Notes: generated by a model from the sequence alone, not told the origin. A stretch of DNA of 64,000 nucleotides from Oegoconia quadripuncta (GCA_949316235.1 OX438758.1:13611731-13675730), one strand, 5' to 3'; positions 10,300 to 20,645 are shown, numbered from the stretch's first letter. Translations and numbers: made by a program.

Positions 10300-10635
10300 A
10301 TGCCAAAGGTTGTGTGTGTGTATATGTATGCATTTACGGTTGTTACCTCTTCACGCCTAAACGGCTAGACGGATTTGGATGAAATTCGGTTTTTAGACAG
10401 ATTAGAACCTGGATTAACTTATAAGTGTTTTTTTGCTGAACCAATTTTGATGAAATTATAAATGCGAAAGTGGGTGGGTGGTGAAGTTCACGCCTAAACG
10501 GTCAGACAGATTTGGATGAAATTTAGTTGTTCGACCGATTAGAACCTGGGTTAATATATAGGCAAATTTTTTTGCTGAACTGATTTTGATGAAATCTTCC
10601 ACGAGGACGAAGTCGCAGGCAGAAAGCTAGTAGGC
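10300..10635 (+). mobile_element. Helitron-like non-autonomous repeat with internal duplication
   Basis: Two tandem units each contain cacgcctaaacgg, gacagatttggatgaaat and ttttgatgaaat. The stretch ends gtcgcaggcagaaagctagt, which resembles the short hairpin plus CTAG end of lepidopteran non-autonomous Helitrons. A reverse copy lies at 16718-16940. The Helitron assignment is an inference from the terminus. Confidence 0.55.
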
Positions 10636-11290
10636 TATCAAAGTCTAATACTGAACATAAGCTTACCCTATGGTGCAGCGCTATCCATGGGAGGATTTGC
10701 CCTGATGAACCAGGCAAGCGGGTTGGCGATCGCAGAGTTTTTGGGCGCTTCGATCCGAATAACGCTGATGCCCATCGAAATACGACTAACCGTTCACCTG
10801 AGCACTTCATTTGAGCTCAGTCTTGTACTAAAAAAGTTTATTTATTTGTGAACTTTTCTATAAGACTAACTTAAAACACAAAATAAAAAGCTAAAAAAAA
10901 AACACGGAAAGCCGCGAACACGCCCACTACTCTCCTTAATTATGAGAGGCAAAAAACTTATACTTATATGTGCTTATATATTAAATAGTATATTAAAAGG
11001 ATTCAGTTCGACGAGCAAACACAATTACAACACTTCACGGAGACATTCTAAACAGGTAGGCAACATTTCATTCGCAATTTGAGACAATTGTTTAGAAAAT
11101 AATATTACTTGAGAGCTACTCATGGTTTGAAACGATCATTTTGACAAAGTGTCCGGACTAAAAAGCGACATTTCAACTAAATTTTCCGTACATAAAGCCT
11201 CCTTTAAAGCCTTCCTAATAATTAATTAAGTGCCTCTCTCTAATTTAAAGTAGAGACACGGGTATACCTACACACTTTTATGGAGAATTC
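10636..11290. other. unassigned intergenic DNA
   Basis: No gene seen. A 95-codon minus-strand frame (10523-10810) overlaps the Helitron-like repeat and has no recognisable domain. Confidence 0.5.
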
Positions 11291-11466
11291 TAATACTAAT
11301 ATTATAAATGCGACAGTTTGACTGTTTGTTTGTTTTGGATAAAATTTGGTATATCGGTAAAATATACCTTGTATTGAGACAGGATATTTTTTATCAGTTC
11401 CTACGGGATAAACAAATTTCCGCGATAAAGTTATTCTATGCAGGCGAAGCGATTTTAATGATAAGA
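11291..11466 (+). repeat. Helitron-like repeat, partial
   Basis: Begins aatattataaatgcgacagt and shares gataaacaaatttccgcgat with the copies at 14091-14545. The 3' end is lost where a LINE fragment starts. Confidence 0.55.
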
Positions 11467-11469
11467 CCC

Positions 11470-11850
11470 CCCATTTTGTTTTTTTTCTTTATATGAGAGG
11501 GCGGCAAACGAGCATGCGGGTCACCTGATGGAAAGCAATCACCGCCGCCCATTGACACCCGCAATACCAAAAGGGTCACAGATGCGTTGCCGGCTTTTGA
11601 GGAAGGTGTAGGCTTGTTTCTTGAAGGCTCCAATGTCGTACTCGTTCGGGAATACCGCTGCTGGAAGTCCGTGCCACAGGGTGGTCGTACGTGGTAGGAA
11701 GTTTCTTGAGAAACGTACAGTGGTAGACTTCCACTCATCCAGGTGATGTGGATGGAGTTTTAATTTTCGGCGAGAAGTGTAACGGTTAAATTGAGCAGCG
11801 GGTATTGGCTCGAACAGTACTTCAGAACACTCCCTGTTCTATAGTTCTCT
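11470..11850 (-). pseudogene. non-LTR retrotransposon (LINE L2) 3' fragment
   Basis: The minus strand encodes the C-terminus of a LINE reverse transcriptase protein with phrases such as [13 protein letters not shown] and [13 protein letters not shown], nearly the same as at 62905-63425. It ends in the 3' tail caaacgagcatgc plus an A-run on the element strand. The 5' part is missing, as is usual for incomplete reverse transcription. Confidence 0.8.
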
Positions 11851-11911
11851 ATATGTGTTCTATAGTTATCATCAAAAATTATTGTAAATTATTTTGCGCA
11901 ATAAAGAGTAT

Positions 11912-11930
11912 TTGTTGTTGTTGTTGTTGT
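11912..11930. repeat. (TTG)n microsatellite
   Basis: Six TTG units directly after an AATAAA-containing stretch. This resembles the tail of a retroposed sequence. Confidence 0.85.
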
Positions 11931-11939
11931 TATAGATTA

Positions 11940-12220
11940 AAGATGGTCGGTTAAAGTATAAATATGTATAACTGTGAATATAATTTCATGCAATTATTCA
12001 ACTTGCATAATGTTGAATTATATTGATTCACTGGAATTCAGCGTGGTTGATGACATTTTCGCATTGTGAATAATTAGCCGGTAAAATTAATATGGATGGA
12101 TTATGAAATGCAAATACTAATATAGAGATGGGGTAAACAGTGGTGAGCACAGTGTTTTGTCACAGGGTAGGCAGATGATAAATACAAACAGCCAAGGCAC
12201 GGAACTCCTTTTCCAGCGTC
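11940..12220. other. unassigned intergenic DNA
   Basis: No gene or recognised repeat seen. Confidence 0.5.
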
Positions 12221-12221
12221 A

Positions 12222-12345
12222 GTATTTTTTGAATCCTACAACCGTAGGATCTTCAAAAACTGAGTGAATAAGCATTTATTGGGATCACGTGCTTCATCGT
12301 CGACCACATTGTCACTTTACATTAGGTGAGATTGTGGTCAAAGTC
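12222..12345 (+). pseudogene. LINE L1 family tail
   Basis: The plus strand resembles the ESYN..IFK..VN..LL..RASSS peptide tail seen on the minus strand at 27778-28150 and 63437-63540, followed by the shared sequence ggtgagattgtggtc. This is only the last part of the element. Confidence 0.6.
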
Positions 12346-12760
12346 AAAGTCAAAAATGCTTTATTTTGTACGTACACAGATTACACTAAAATAGTCAATT
12401 TTACATAGTCAATTTTACATTTTTTAAGCTACTGCTCGTTCAAAATGCAATTTTCCGCTGAGAAGAACAAACAAGAAACTCGAAGGGTTGCTCTTTTAAA
12501 ATCAGGCTTTGATTTTACATAAAGGTTTTTATATTTCATTGTTAATTGTGAAATAGCCTGGCATGCGAACGATCTGATTATGTCCAGGGATGATTATCAT
12601 CTAAATAGTCTGATATTTTATAATATGCTTTGTTAATAAATTTCTGTTTTATAGTATCTTCAAATTTATTGAGAGGAAGATTTTGTATATCAACTGGAAC
12701 CTTATTGAAAAAGCGTATACATAACCTAACTATAATCGTCAAACGCGTATCCTGTTTATC
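12346..12760 (-). pseudogene. non-LTR retrotransposon (L3-like) 3' end
   Basis: The minus strand encodes a FFNKVP..YYKISDYLDDN-type C-terminus, comparable to NKIPEHV..YYRIDDYLDDN at 15275-15496. A 3' untranslated end rich in aaatgctttattttgt (plus strand) follows. It is 5' truncated. Confidence 0.75.
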
Positions 12761-13290
12761 ATAAAAAAATTGCTAATAATTGAGATTAAATACATCTACA
12801 AAATAATAACTTACTCTTATAGCAATCATCGTCTGTTCAGAACATTTTTTTGTTTCATAGTTAGAATCAGCTCTCTGGACAAACATTTCGAGGAAAGCTC
12901 ACAATTTAATTTTTCAATAATTATCAATTTATTCTATAATAATAATAAATTTGGTTCAATAACTTAATTAGGTACATATATTTTATTAATTGAATCCAAT
13001 ATGTTACGGGAATAATCTTACACAATATTCTTTTACCAATAACGTTAGTTTTAATTTGATAACACCAAACACATTTCAACATTCCATTTGTCCCACGACC
13101 AACCCTCAGGTTTCAGCAGAATACCAGTGTTTTGCCCGCCTCGGGCAAATCCATACACTGAGCTGTAGCCTTTTTGTATACTGCGGCACACACATAATAT
13201 TTGTTTGTTTCTGTACTTGTGTTTTATTGTTTTAGTTGTATTTTTCATATGTAAAATTTATTATGTGTGTGTACATGGATGCAAATAAAT
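12761..13290. other. unassigned AT-rich DNA
   Basis: No gene seen. The last 120 bases look like a retroposon tail leading into the TATCT repeat, but I cannot name the family. Confidence 0.5.
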
Positions 13291-13319
13291 TCTTATCTTA
13301 TCTATCTTATCTTATCTTA
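13291..13319. repeat. TCTTA/TCTA microsatellite
   Basis: Imperfect short repeats of tctta and tcta, about 29 bp. Confidence 0.85.
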
Positions 13320-13800
13320 ATTTGTTAGGGTATAGGCACTGCATTTCTGTCTGAGCGGACGGCACGCCACTGGGGTAAACCAGAGGTTCTATTAGATAAT
13401 TTCATTGTTATCGTCATCGATGAAGTTACGTAATATAAGGGCAGAACCCAGCATTTACAGCAACGATTATTGCTTACGTAATTGTTGGCAAAGCTTTTTT
13501 AAGTACTGATATTTCACGACCTCGAGCAACAAGAAGAATATGTATTTAAGTAAACTGCAAGACTAGCTCAATAAAAATGTAAAGATTTAAATAACATATA
13601 ATACAAAGGCGTAAATTTTGAAATTATGTTTAATACCTACTATTAATTGAAAATTTAGGACACCCCCTAGACAACAAATTATTTTATCGTGCAAATAAAA
13701 CAAACCAACTATGTTAAAAGCTAAATCCCTTCGAGAAGGCTTAACCGATTTCAATCAAATATAGCAAGAACTTATTCCTGGGTTTAATCCAACTATCTAA
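13320..13800. other. intergenic DNA with a short shared motif
   Basis: No gene. Around 13396-13432 the order taatttcattgttatcg, tcatcgatgaagttac resembles the inverted repeat at 61586-61719. Confidence 0.45.
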
Positions 13801-14325
13801 TCTAACTAATATTATAAATGCGACCAGTTTGGTGTAGTGGTTAGCAACTCTGACCACTATACCAAAAGGTTGCGGGTTCGAATCCCGCTAGGGGTATATG
13901 TTTGTGTGATGAATACGGACATGTGTACCCGAGTTATGGATGTTTTTATTTATAATAAGTATTTATTTACAAAAAAAAATGTATTTATGTAGTATATCAA
14001 CCATCTGGTATCCACAACACAAGCCTATAGTTGCTTACTGTGGAACTAGATGGCGCTGTGTATATATCTAAGCATATTTATTTTTTATTTATTATTATTA
14101 TTAAATGCGAAAGTTTGAATGTTTGTTTCTTTATTTGCATATTTGTTGCTCAATCACTGCGAAACGGATGAACGGATTTGGATGAAATTTGGTATATTGA
14201 TAGAATATACCCTGTATTGAGACATAGGATATTTTTTATCTTGATAAAGTGAGTAGTTCCCGCGGGATAAACAAATTTCTGCGATAAAGTTATTCTACGT
14301 AGGCGAAGCCGCGGGCGGAAAGCTA
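13801..14325 (+). mobile_element. Helitron-like repeat split by a SINE
   Basis: The head taatattataaatgcga (13808-13824) is interrupted by SINE B copy 3. It resumes near 14091 with attaaatgcgaaagtttgaa and runs to gcgggcggaaagct at about 14324. The repeated aaatgcga on both sides is the likely SINE target duplication. Confidence 0.6.
13822..14090 (+). repeat. SINE family B, copy 3
   Basis: A full-length copy with an intact A box (GGTGTAGTGGTTAG) and B box (GGGTTCGAATCCCG), the usual body, and a T/A-rich tail (attattattatta). It is inserted in the Helitron-like repeat. Confidence 0.88.
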
Positions 14326-14326
14326 T

Positions 14327-14545
14327 AAATCATTAATGCGAAAGTTCGGACGTTTGTTTATTTGTCATTGCGAAACGAATAAACGAATTTGGATGAAATT
14401 TGGTAGATAGGAAAAATATACCCTGAATTTAAACATAGAATATTTTTTTATCTCGATAAAGCAAGTAGTTCCTGCGGGATAAATAAATTAAAGATATGCG
14501 CGATAAAATTATTCTACGCAAGCCAAGCCGCGGGCGGAAAGATAT
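14327..14545 (+). mobile_element. Helitron-like repeat, second tandem copy
   Basis: It starts cattaatgcgaaagttcg, contains gaatttggatgaaatttgg, and ends gcgggcggaaagatatt. It lies directly behind the previous copy in the same orientation. Confidence 0.6.
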
Positions 14546-14819
14546 TCCTAAATATATTAAAAATTTAAATATAGCATACCAAAACCACCAAAAAACAGTG
14601 TTAACATGTCTTTGAAACGACGAATGACACGTGACAATGCATGCAAACTAACATAGGTTTTGATTATTACTTTTTAACTTTACTTTAAATCTCATGATAG
14701 TTGTATATTGATAAAAAACAATCAGTCATTTAAGACTGTTTAACAATTATAGACAAAATGCAATATAGGTATCTAGTATTGGAAAGTAAATGTATTAAGT
14801 TTTCCTTACCTAATGTAAG
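14546..14819. other. unassigned intergenic DNA
   Basis: No gene or recognised repeat seen. Confidence 0.5.
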
Positions 14820-15725
14820 ACAAGGGGAAAGCAACCTAAAGTTAAATCGTGAACCATTGGAATTTGTTGAGAACACTGTTTTTCTTGGCATCATCTTTGG
14901 ACTCCACACTACAGTGGGGGTCGCATATTGAGACACTTGCGAGCAGGCTCAGTTCAGCTGCTTATGCTGATCGTAAGATTAGACAACTTACTGACATTAA
15001 AACACCGAGGCTCGTTTATTTCAGCTACTTTCATAGCATTATGTCTTATGGTATGGTACTACACTGTGGGGTAGGGCTGCAGATATTCAAACAATATTTG
15101 TTCTACAAAAAAGAGCAACCAGAGCAATATATAATTTACGCTGCCGTGATTCTCTAAGAGATCTGTTTAAAGAAATAAGTATTTTAACTGTTGCATCCCA
15201 ATATATATGAGACATTATAATGTATGTAGGGTAAAAATATATGCCTATTTCGTAAACATTCTGATAATGATAATTTGAATACTAGAAACAAAAACAAAAT
15301 TGAAATTCCACAATTTAGACTTAGCAAGGTTAGCACATCCTTTGTGGGACACAGCGTACGCTTTTACAATAAAATACCAGAACATGTATTGAGTTTAACA
15401 GAGCAGAAATTTAAACGCCACATTAAAGATACTCTGTGTAAGAAGGGTTATTACCGGATAGATGATTATTTAGACGATAATGAGGTCTGGTGTTAGCTGG
15501 TCGTTATGTTAATTGCTATTGTTTTGTAATATATGATATAAAATGTAATATTATTGTAAAGATGGAAACTGAAAAGAAAAGATTTGTTGTTGCGGAGTTT
15601 CTTGTCGCTTCTTCTCCCTAACCATAACACCTTGTGAAGCGATGTAGTTTAAAAAAAAAATAACATGTTGACTTTCAATAAGTGATATTTTTGTATCCTA
15701 CATTGAATAAAATGATTTGATTTGA
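14820..15725 (+). pseudogene. non-LTR retrotransposon L3 3' end, broken RT C-terminus
   Basis: Open segments at 14849-15157 and 15275-15496 encode the C-terminal part of a jockey-like LINE protein (phrases LDSTLQWGSHIETLA, SYFHSIMSYG, FYNKIPEHVLSL, YYRIDDYLDDNEVWC). Frameshifts and stops lie between them, for example near 15060 and 15190. The 3' untranslated part ends ttgaataaaatgatttgatt at about 15725, matching the reverse copies at 49195-49345 and 60460-60830. The polymerase core with its metal-binding motif is missing. The clade is inferred from general resemblance. Confidence 0.82.
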
Positions 15726-15740
15726 TTAGTTTTTGTCAAA

Positions 15741-15830
15741 CTTCAAACTTCAAGCATTTATTTCATCGTAAGATACATGATATCATTGTTGAATGTCAAT
15801 TTAAATCTACTGGAAATAAAAACGTCAGTT
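15741..15830 (-). repeat. LINE 3' end fragment (family M)
   Basis: Contains cttcaagcatttatttca and aatgtcaatttaaatcta, shared with 16212-16410. Confidence 0.6.
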
Positions 15831-16211
15831 AAGTCACAGGAGCGTCTAAAGGCCGCTTAACTGAACATTTACTGAGGTCCATTTCCAGCGAAAATTGATA
15901 ATTTATAGGCTTCAAAAACATTCCCGATAACTTAATACCTTTGTTCCTCAACAAATTTACAATATATTTTAATAAAGTGGGTGCTTACGTTTATTTTTCA
16001 TTGTGAAATTATTTTAACGATACTGTTATTGTTTGTTCATAGGCTTAATGTAAATGGAGTGACCTACATACATACAAAATGATGTGGTTCCGCCTAATAA
16101 TACGGTATTTCGTAATTTGTACCACTTGTTGCTTACATTATAAAATTGGGTCAGCTTACTCTACCTAGTAGGTACCTATTAAACCAACGTAGTACATGTC
16201 TAAGGCCCGTA
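15831..16211. other. unassigned intergenic DNA
   Basis: No gene or recognised repeat seen. Confidence 0.5.
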
Positions 16212-16410
16212 TTTCAAACTTCAAACTTCAAGCATTTATTTCAACATAAGGTACCATGATATCATTTGTTGAATGTCAATTTAAATCTATTGGAAATAAA
16301 AATAGGGCTTGAGCATTTTTCGGTCAGTCAGTATGTCCAAGCTACCACCGCTTCGGAAAGGGAAATCATCTGTGGGAAAAGAAGCGGCCCAAGAAACCCA
16401 CAGGATCATT
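16212..16410 (-). repeat. LINE 3' end fragment (family M), longer copy
   Basis: Same start as 15741-15830, then a stretch with ccaccgcttcggaaag and aagaagcggcccaagaaac, typical of the 3' untranslated part of lepidopteran CR1/jockey-like elements in reverse orientation. Confidence 0.6.
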
Positions 16411-16496
16411 TTTCTTCTTTTTTATATTTCAGAATGTTACTCAAGCAGACTCCAACTCCACCGACAAGAGTATGGCTCATAAGATGATGATGGTGA

Positions 16497-16520
16497 CTCA
16501 AGCAGAGATCTCCGCTTGAG
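16497..16520. repeat. 24-bp palindrome
   Basis: ctcaagcagaga and its inverted partner tctccgcttgag, one mismatch pair. A related site lies 56 bp further on. Confidence 0.85.
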
Positions 16521-16575
16521 GTCAGTTAAAAAGGAATAGCTTTGTGTAACCTGTATATCGACATCTCTAACTATG

Positions 16576-16598
16576 CTCAAGCGGAGATCTACGCTTGA
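16576..16598. repeat. second copy of the CTCAAGC palindrome
   Basis: ctcaagcggagatctacgct, nearly the same palindrome as 16497-16520 with one different base pair. Confidence 0.8.
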
Positions 16599-16717
16599 CT
16601 AATATTCTGAAATACGTAAATCAGGAAAAATCGGCCAAGTGCAAGTTCAAATTGTTTATAATATAATATTAGACACTAAATTCTCACTAAAATCACTAAT
16701 TTCACTAATATTATTCT

Positions 16718-16940
16718 ACTAGCTTTCCGTCTGCGACTCCAAATTCGTGACTTCAAAAGATTTTACCAAAATCGGTTCAGCCAAAAAATTTGCCTATATG
16801 TTAATCCAGGTCTAATTTGTCTACCCACAAATTGTTCAAAATGTTGTTCATTCAAATCTGTCCAGCGGTATAGGCGTGAAGAGGTAACAATCATACATAC
16901 ATACATACAGACATACACACATACAAACTTTCGCGATATA
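16718..16940 (-). mobile_element. Helitron-like repeat, reverse copy
   Basis: It starts actagctttccgtctgcga, the complement of the 3' end at 10635, and shares attcaaatctgtccagcgg and ggcgtgaagaggtaacaa in reverse. A CATA repeat is at about 16895-16925. Confidence 0.55.
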
Positions 16941-17020
16941 TTATTGGGATTATTGTTGGGATTACCTTACATTTTTTTTAATTTTTTTTTTTATATTTTC
17001 TTCTAGACTTCTAAGTTATA

Positions 17021-18247
17021 CAGGGCGTCCCACGGCTATGCCACATGGAGGGAAAGTACCTTGAATTTTGTAGATGGAACATTTTACTAACAGAAGACAT
17101 TATTTTAATTTAAAAAACAATTTAAACTGCATTCATAGATTTTTAAATAAGTACATGGTTGAACCGGGAATCAAACCCTTTATTTACAAAAAAAAAATTA
17201 CCATGTAGCTTTATCATACCGATCGAAAGGCTTCATCATAAGGATTATTTTTTGCTAAATAACATAGTGTCAGAAATAAAAGGAAGACCATGAATTTTAA
17301 CATTAGATGTGCAATTTTGTTCAGAAAAATGAAAAGCTGACATTGCCGTAAGGACATACAACTGACATTATCATTACTAATACTAATTACCCACTCGAGA
17401 AGTATGCATCATTTCCCTATTATAATTTAAGTTCATGATAAAATGATAAAGAGATACGTAATTAGTAAGTAGGTACCTGGTTGTATGCCGTTGTATGGTT
17501 GTAGTACATTTTTACGAAGGGCATCTCGATACGGACAGGTATTTAGAAATACTTGAGATTTTAAGAAATGAGATAAATAATCTTTCGGTAGCAGAACGAC
17601 AAAACCTTACTTTTCAGCAACATGGGGCTCCGACTCATAACAGTAACAGAACAAAGGACTATCTCAATGAACATTTTCTTTCCTGGATCGGGACAAATGG
17701 ACGAATAAGATGGCCGCCGAGATCCCCAGATCTAACCCCGTTAGATTTTTTTTATGTGGTTATTTAAAAAATTTAGTTTACAAGAACCAGTGTCAAAGTG
17801 TCCACGAGCTACAAACAGAATTTCGACGCATTATTCAAAATATCCACCACAACATGATCAAAAAATCGACAGGGAGCGAAATAATCAAAAGAGTGCGACT
17901 TTGTATTGAACAGGATGGGACTCATTTTGAGCATTTGATAAATTGATTAATTTTGTATTAAAAATGTTAAAATTCATTGTCTTCCTTTTATTTCTGACAC
18001 TATGTTATTTAGCAAAAAATAATCCTTATGATGAAGCCTTTCGATCGGTATGATAAAGCTACATGGTAATTTCATTTTTAATAAATAAAGGGTTCGATTC
18101 CCGGGCCAACCATGTACTTATTTAAAAATCTATGAATGCAGTTTAAATTGTTTTTTAAATTAAAATAATGTCTTCTTTCAGTAAAATGTTCCATCTACAA
18201 AATTCAAGGTACTTTCCCTCCATGTGGCATAGCCGTGGGACGCCCTG
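17021..18247 (+). mobile_element. Tc1/mariner-type transposon with long inverted repeats
   Basis: This 1227-bp element begins CAGGGCGTCCCACGG and ends with its complement, flanked by TA on both sides. The terminal inverted repeats are about 284 bp (17021-17304 and 17963-18247) with few mismatches. Typical mariner ends are about 30 bp, so these are long for the superfamily, although some insect Tc1-like groups have ends of 100-300 bp. Between them lies only the C-terminal third of a transposase, so this is an internally deleted copy. Confidence 0.88.
17495..17946 (+). pseudogene. Tc1/mariner DDE transposase C-terminal remnant
   Basis: A transposase would cut and join the element ends. Here about 150 residues remain: HFYEGHLDTDRYLEIL, then FQQHGAPTHNS, WPPRSPDLTPLDFF and GYLKNLVYKNQ. 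The first catalytic Asp region and the DNA-binding domain are missing. The residue where the family normally has the second catalytic Asp (QQDGAPxH type) is His. A frameshift in the T-run near 17750 joins two overlapping frames (17495-17767 and 17710-17946). It is non-functional for three separate reasons. The RSPDLTPLDFF motif is common in insect IS630/Tc1/mariner transposases. Confidence 0.85.
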
Positions 18248-18249
18248 TA

Positions 18250-18605
18250 TAGTTATCACTGTAGGTGTGTGTGTGCGTGTCATGCATTGAGTGTACGATG
18301 ATGATATAGGCACGGTGTTCGGATAAACCTATATAGGTTTTTGTGACATCTGTAAATTTATCTTTGTAACATTTTATTTTATTAACAAATAAATAAAATA
18401 TAAATAAATATTCGAACGAGACAGTGTTTTGTGTAATGTGTGTCTATGAGTGTTAAAAATATATATTGTGGTTTTTGAAATAGAATCTTTTTACGATTGC
18501 CCAAAATGACAGTATCTAAATTTAATATAGTTGGACGAATTATGTTACCTCACAAGTTTAAGTTGAACAAATAAATATTTATTTTCCTGACCCAAATTAA
18601 TTAAA
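18250..18605. other. unassigned intergenic DNA
   Basis: No gene or recognised repeat seen. Confidence 0.5.
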
Positions 18606-18612
18606 TAAAAAA

Positions 18613-19130
18613 AACGTCACTGGACATCGAAATACAAACATGCGAAGAACTGAGATTCGAAAGATCGTAGTTCCAATACTCTGTTGGGCAATCCAAGAAC
18701 AGAAAGGTGAATTCCTAAAATGTTGAATTTGCATAAAGTTGAATAAAAAAAACACAATGCTTGCGCGATAAGCCATACTGTGACAAAACATTTCTTCGAC
18801 GAACGCTAGTGCGAAAGAACTTCCCGCTATGTTCAACATATTCAACCTAACATAGAAGGCTAAGGCTCCGAGCGAGCTCCCGGGGAGCAATATCGGGGTG
18901 CTCTGACCGATTTTGCTTGCTCGCTCCCTTGCTCGCTACAAAGGTCTCCTTTTGCTTATCGCTGTATGATTTATACCACAAACGATGCGTCGACCAACAG
19001 AGTATTGGAACTACGATCTTTCAAACGACAGTTCTTGGTACGTTTGTATTTCGATGTTCAGTGACGGTATCCCGATAAACCTTACAATGGCAGAATACTT
19101 CTTGGACGAACGCTAGTGCGAAAAATACCT
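18613..19130. repeat. interleaved inverted and direct repeats
   Basis: An arm at 18613-18693 (with gatcgtagttccaatactct) returns inverted at 18989-19064. Separately, gacgaacgctagtgcgaaa occurs in the same direction at about 18798 and 19099, each preceded by cgataa and ca-rich sequence. The two arrangements together suggest a duplication followed by an inversion, or a fold-back element. Confidence 0.75.
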
Positions 19131-19349
19131 TTGTAGCGCACACAACGCGGTCAACACATAACACTCGTCGTTTTTCGTCGGGAGTTAAAATACTCATGTA
19201 TATCAAATGTTATACAGGAACTAATATAGCCATCAACACATTTTTATTTACTATTCCAAATACACAAAATTGTGATTTTCCAAGCCTTCTCCATTCCACT
19301 GATATTATCAAATTTACTTGAATTGAAAAACAAGAGTGTAAATCTCATT

Positions 19350-19625
19350 ACTGCGATGTACGTCCATTGCGACGTACGTTGTCGCGAAAGTTCTTTACTG
19401 CCATGTACGTTACTTCGAAAGTTTCCCACTGCAACGGACGTTGTCGCGAAAGTTCTTTACTGCGATGTACGTTACTTCGAAAGTTTCCCACTGCGACAGA
19501 CGTTGTCGCGAAAGTTCTTTACTGCGATGTACGTTACTTCGATGTACGTTACTTCGAAAGTTTCCCATTGCGACGTACATTGTCGCGAATGTTCTTTACT
19601 GCGATGTACGTTACTGCGAAAGTTT
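19350..19625. repeat. minisatellite of 31-bp monomers in A/B dimers
   Basis: After a partial unit, eight monomers alternate between type A (with gttgtcgcgaaagttcttta) and type B (with gttacttcgaaagtttccca): A 19368, B 19399, A 19430, B 19461, A 19492, B 19523, A 19569, B 19600. The B unit at 19523-19568 carries an internal 15-bp duplication of gatgtacgttacttc. The higher-order period is 62 bp. Open frames across it in three phases are a by-product of the repeat. Confidence 0.93.
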
Positions 19626-19629
19626 AAAA

Positions 19630-19800
19630 TTACAAATACAAATACACTTTATTGCACAACAGATAAGAAAATACAGTTTCAGAAAAGTGGTAAGAATAGA
19701 ATGTACAATTTGGCGACCTTATCACTAAAAGCGATCTCTTCCAGGCAACCTTTGGGTATAAAGACAGTACATTTGAAATAGGTAGGTTGTGCGGTATTAA
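19630..19800 (-). repeat. LINE 3' end fragment
   Basis: aatacactttattgcacaac and aagcgatctcttccaggcaa are typical of the reverse-oriented 3' untranslated end of a common lepidopteran LINE. It abuts the minisatellite. Confidence 0.6.
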
Positions 19801-20189
19801 ATAGGGATGCAGATACAAACTGCATTTACATACACATACATACATAGATCAATAGACAATTATAGCTACTTAAACATAACATCCATAAAATAGCGACAAA
19901 ATACAAAAGTAAATTACCCCGTTCGTAACTAAATTCATTTACGCTAATGTAAGGAAACTCCTCGCTACTTTAAGTAATCCGGTAGGTTCCCTAACCCGGT
20001 CTTACGACGACGTATCCGGACAGCATCCATTGGGACCATAGAACGTGATCGAAAAGAGCTCATCGCAATGTGTACTGTCAGTTAGAATATACACTCACCA
20101 AATAATTTTTTAATCATAACATTATATGTTCTAAAATATTTATGCGTTTCTCGAAATATTTATCTTACTTGTCATTTTATGAGAAAGAC
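19801..20189. other. unassigned intergenic DNA
   Basis: No gene or recognised repeat seen; a short CATA run is at about 19830-19850. Confidence 0.5.
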
Positions 20190-20405
20190 AAAACAGAACC
20201 AACCGATCTCTTTCCGTGGGTGTCGTTAAAGGCGTTTCCACCAAATAACATAGTTTTAACGGCGATGGGGTCACCTCCTGTCACGTGTGCATTCCCGTAA
20301 ATTTCGAGAGGAGAACCATGGTATTTTTGAATACACACACTTTTAGCTTGGGATATCTCTGACCACCCAATTTAGGATAAATGTTGGGACTATATGTATG
20401 CACGT
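20190..20405. repeat. dispersed repeat family H
   Basis: ttccgtgggtgtcgttaaag, cctgtcacgtgtgcat and gatatctctgaccaccca recur in the same order at 56738-57000, and in part at 23160-23225, 28850-28890 and 33480-33560. Probably a LINE piece. Confidence 0.65.
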
Positions 20406-20409
20406 GGGC

Positions 20410-20645
20410 TTTGTAAGAAAGAATGAAAGAAAGAAAGAAAAATTTATTTAAACCCATCTCATGACACAAACAATCAGGTACAAATATTACACAGTCGAGA
20501 CACATGCAAAAAATAACATTGTGTTTGCCATCTAATTGTCGGTGTCGCAAGGAGGAGTCAAAAAGGTCTGCAACTCAGCATGGGTTGTAGCACTATAACG
20601 CTGGTTTTCAGTGGAGCCTCCAAATGACGCACGGACACTGGTCAA
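20410..20645 (-). repeat. dispersed repeat family G, reverse copy
   Basis: Reverse complement of 28965-29185: an (GAAA)n tract, then acccatctcatgacacaaac, and at the far end cctccaaatgacgcacggac. The terminal simple repeat suggests the 3' tail of a retroposon. Confidence 0.75.

Noticed and set aside
19350..19625. CRISPR array
   Set aside because: The monomers are contiguous and homogeneous with no unique spacers; this is eukaryotic minisatellite DNA.
19272..19781. 169-codon and other open frames across the minisatellite
   Set aside because: They follow the repeat in three phases, with no known motif, and the frame runs on into a LINE 3' end.
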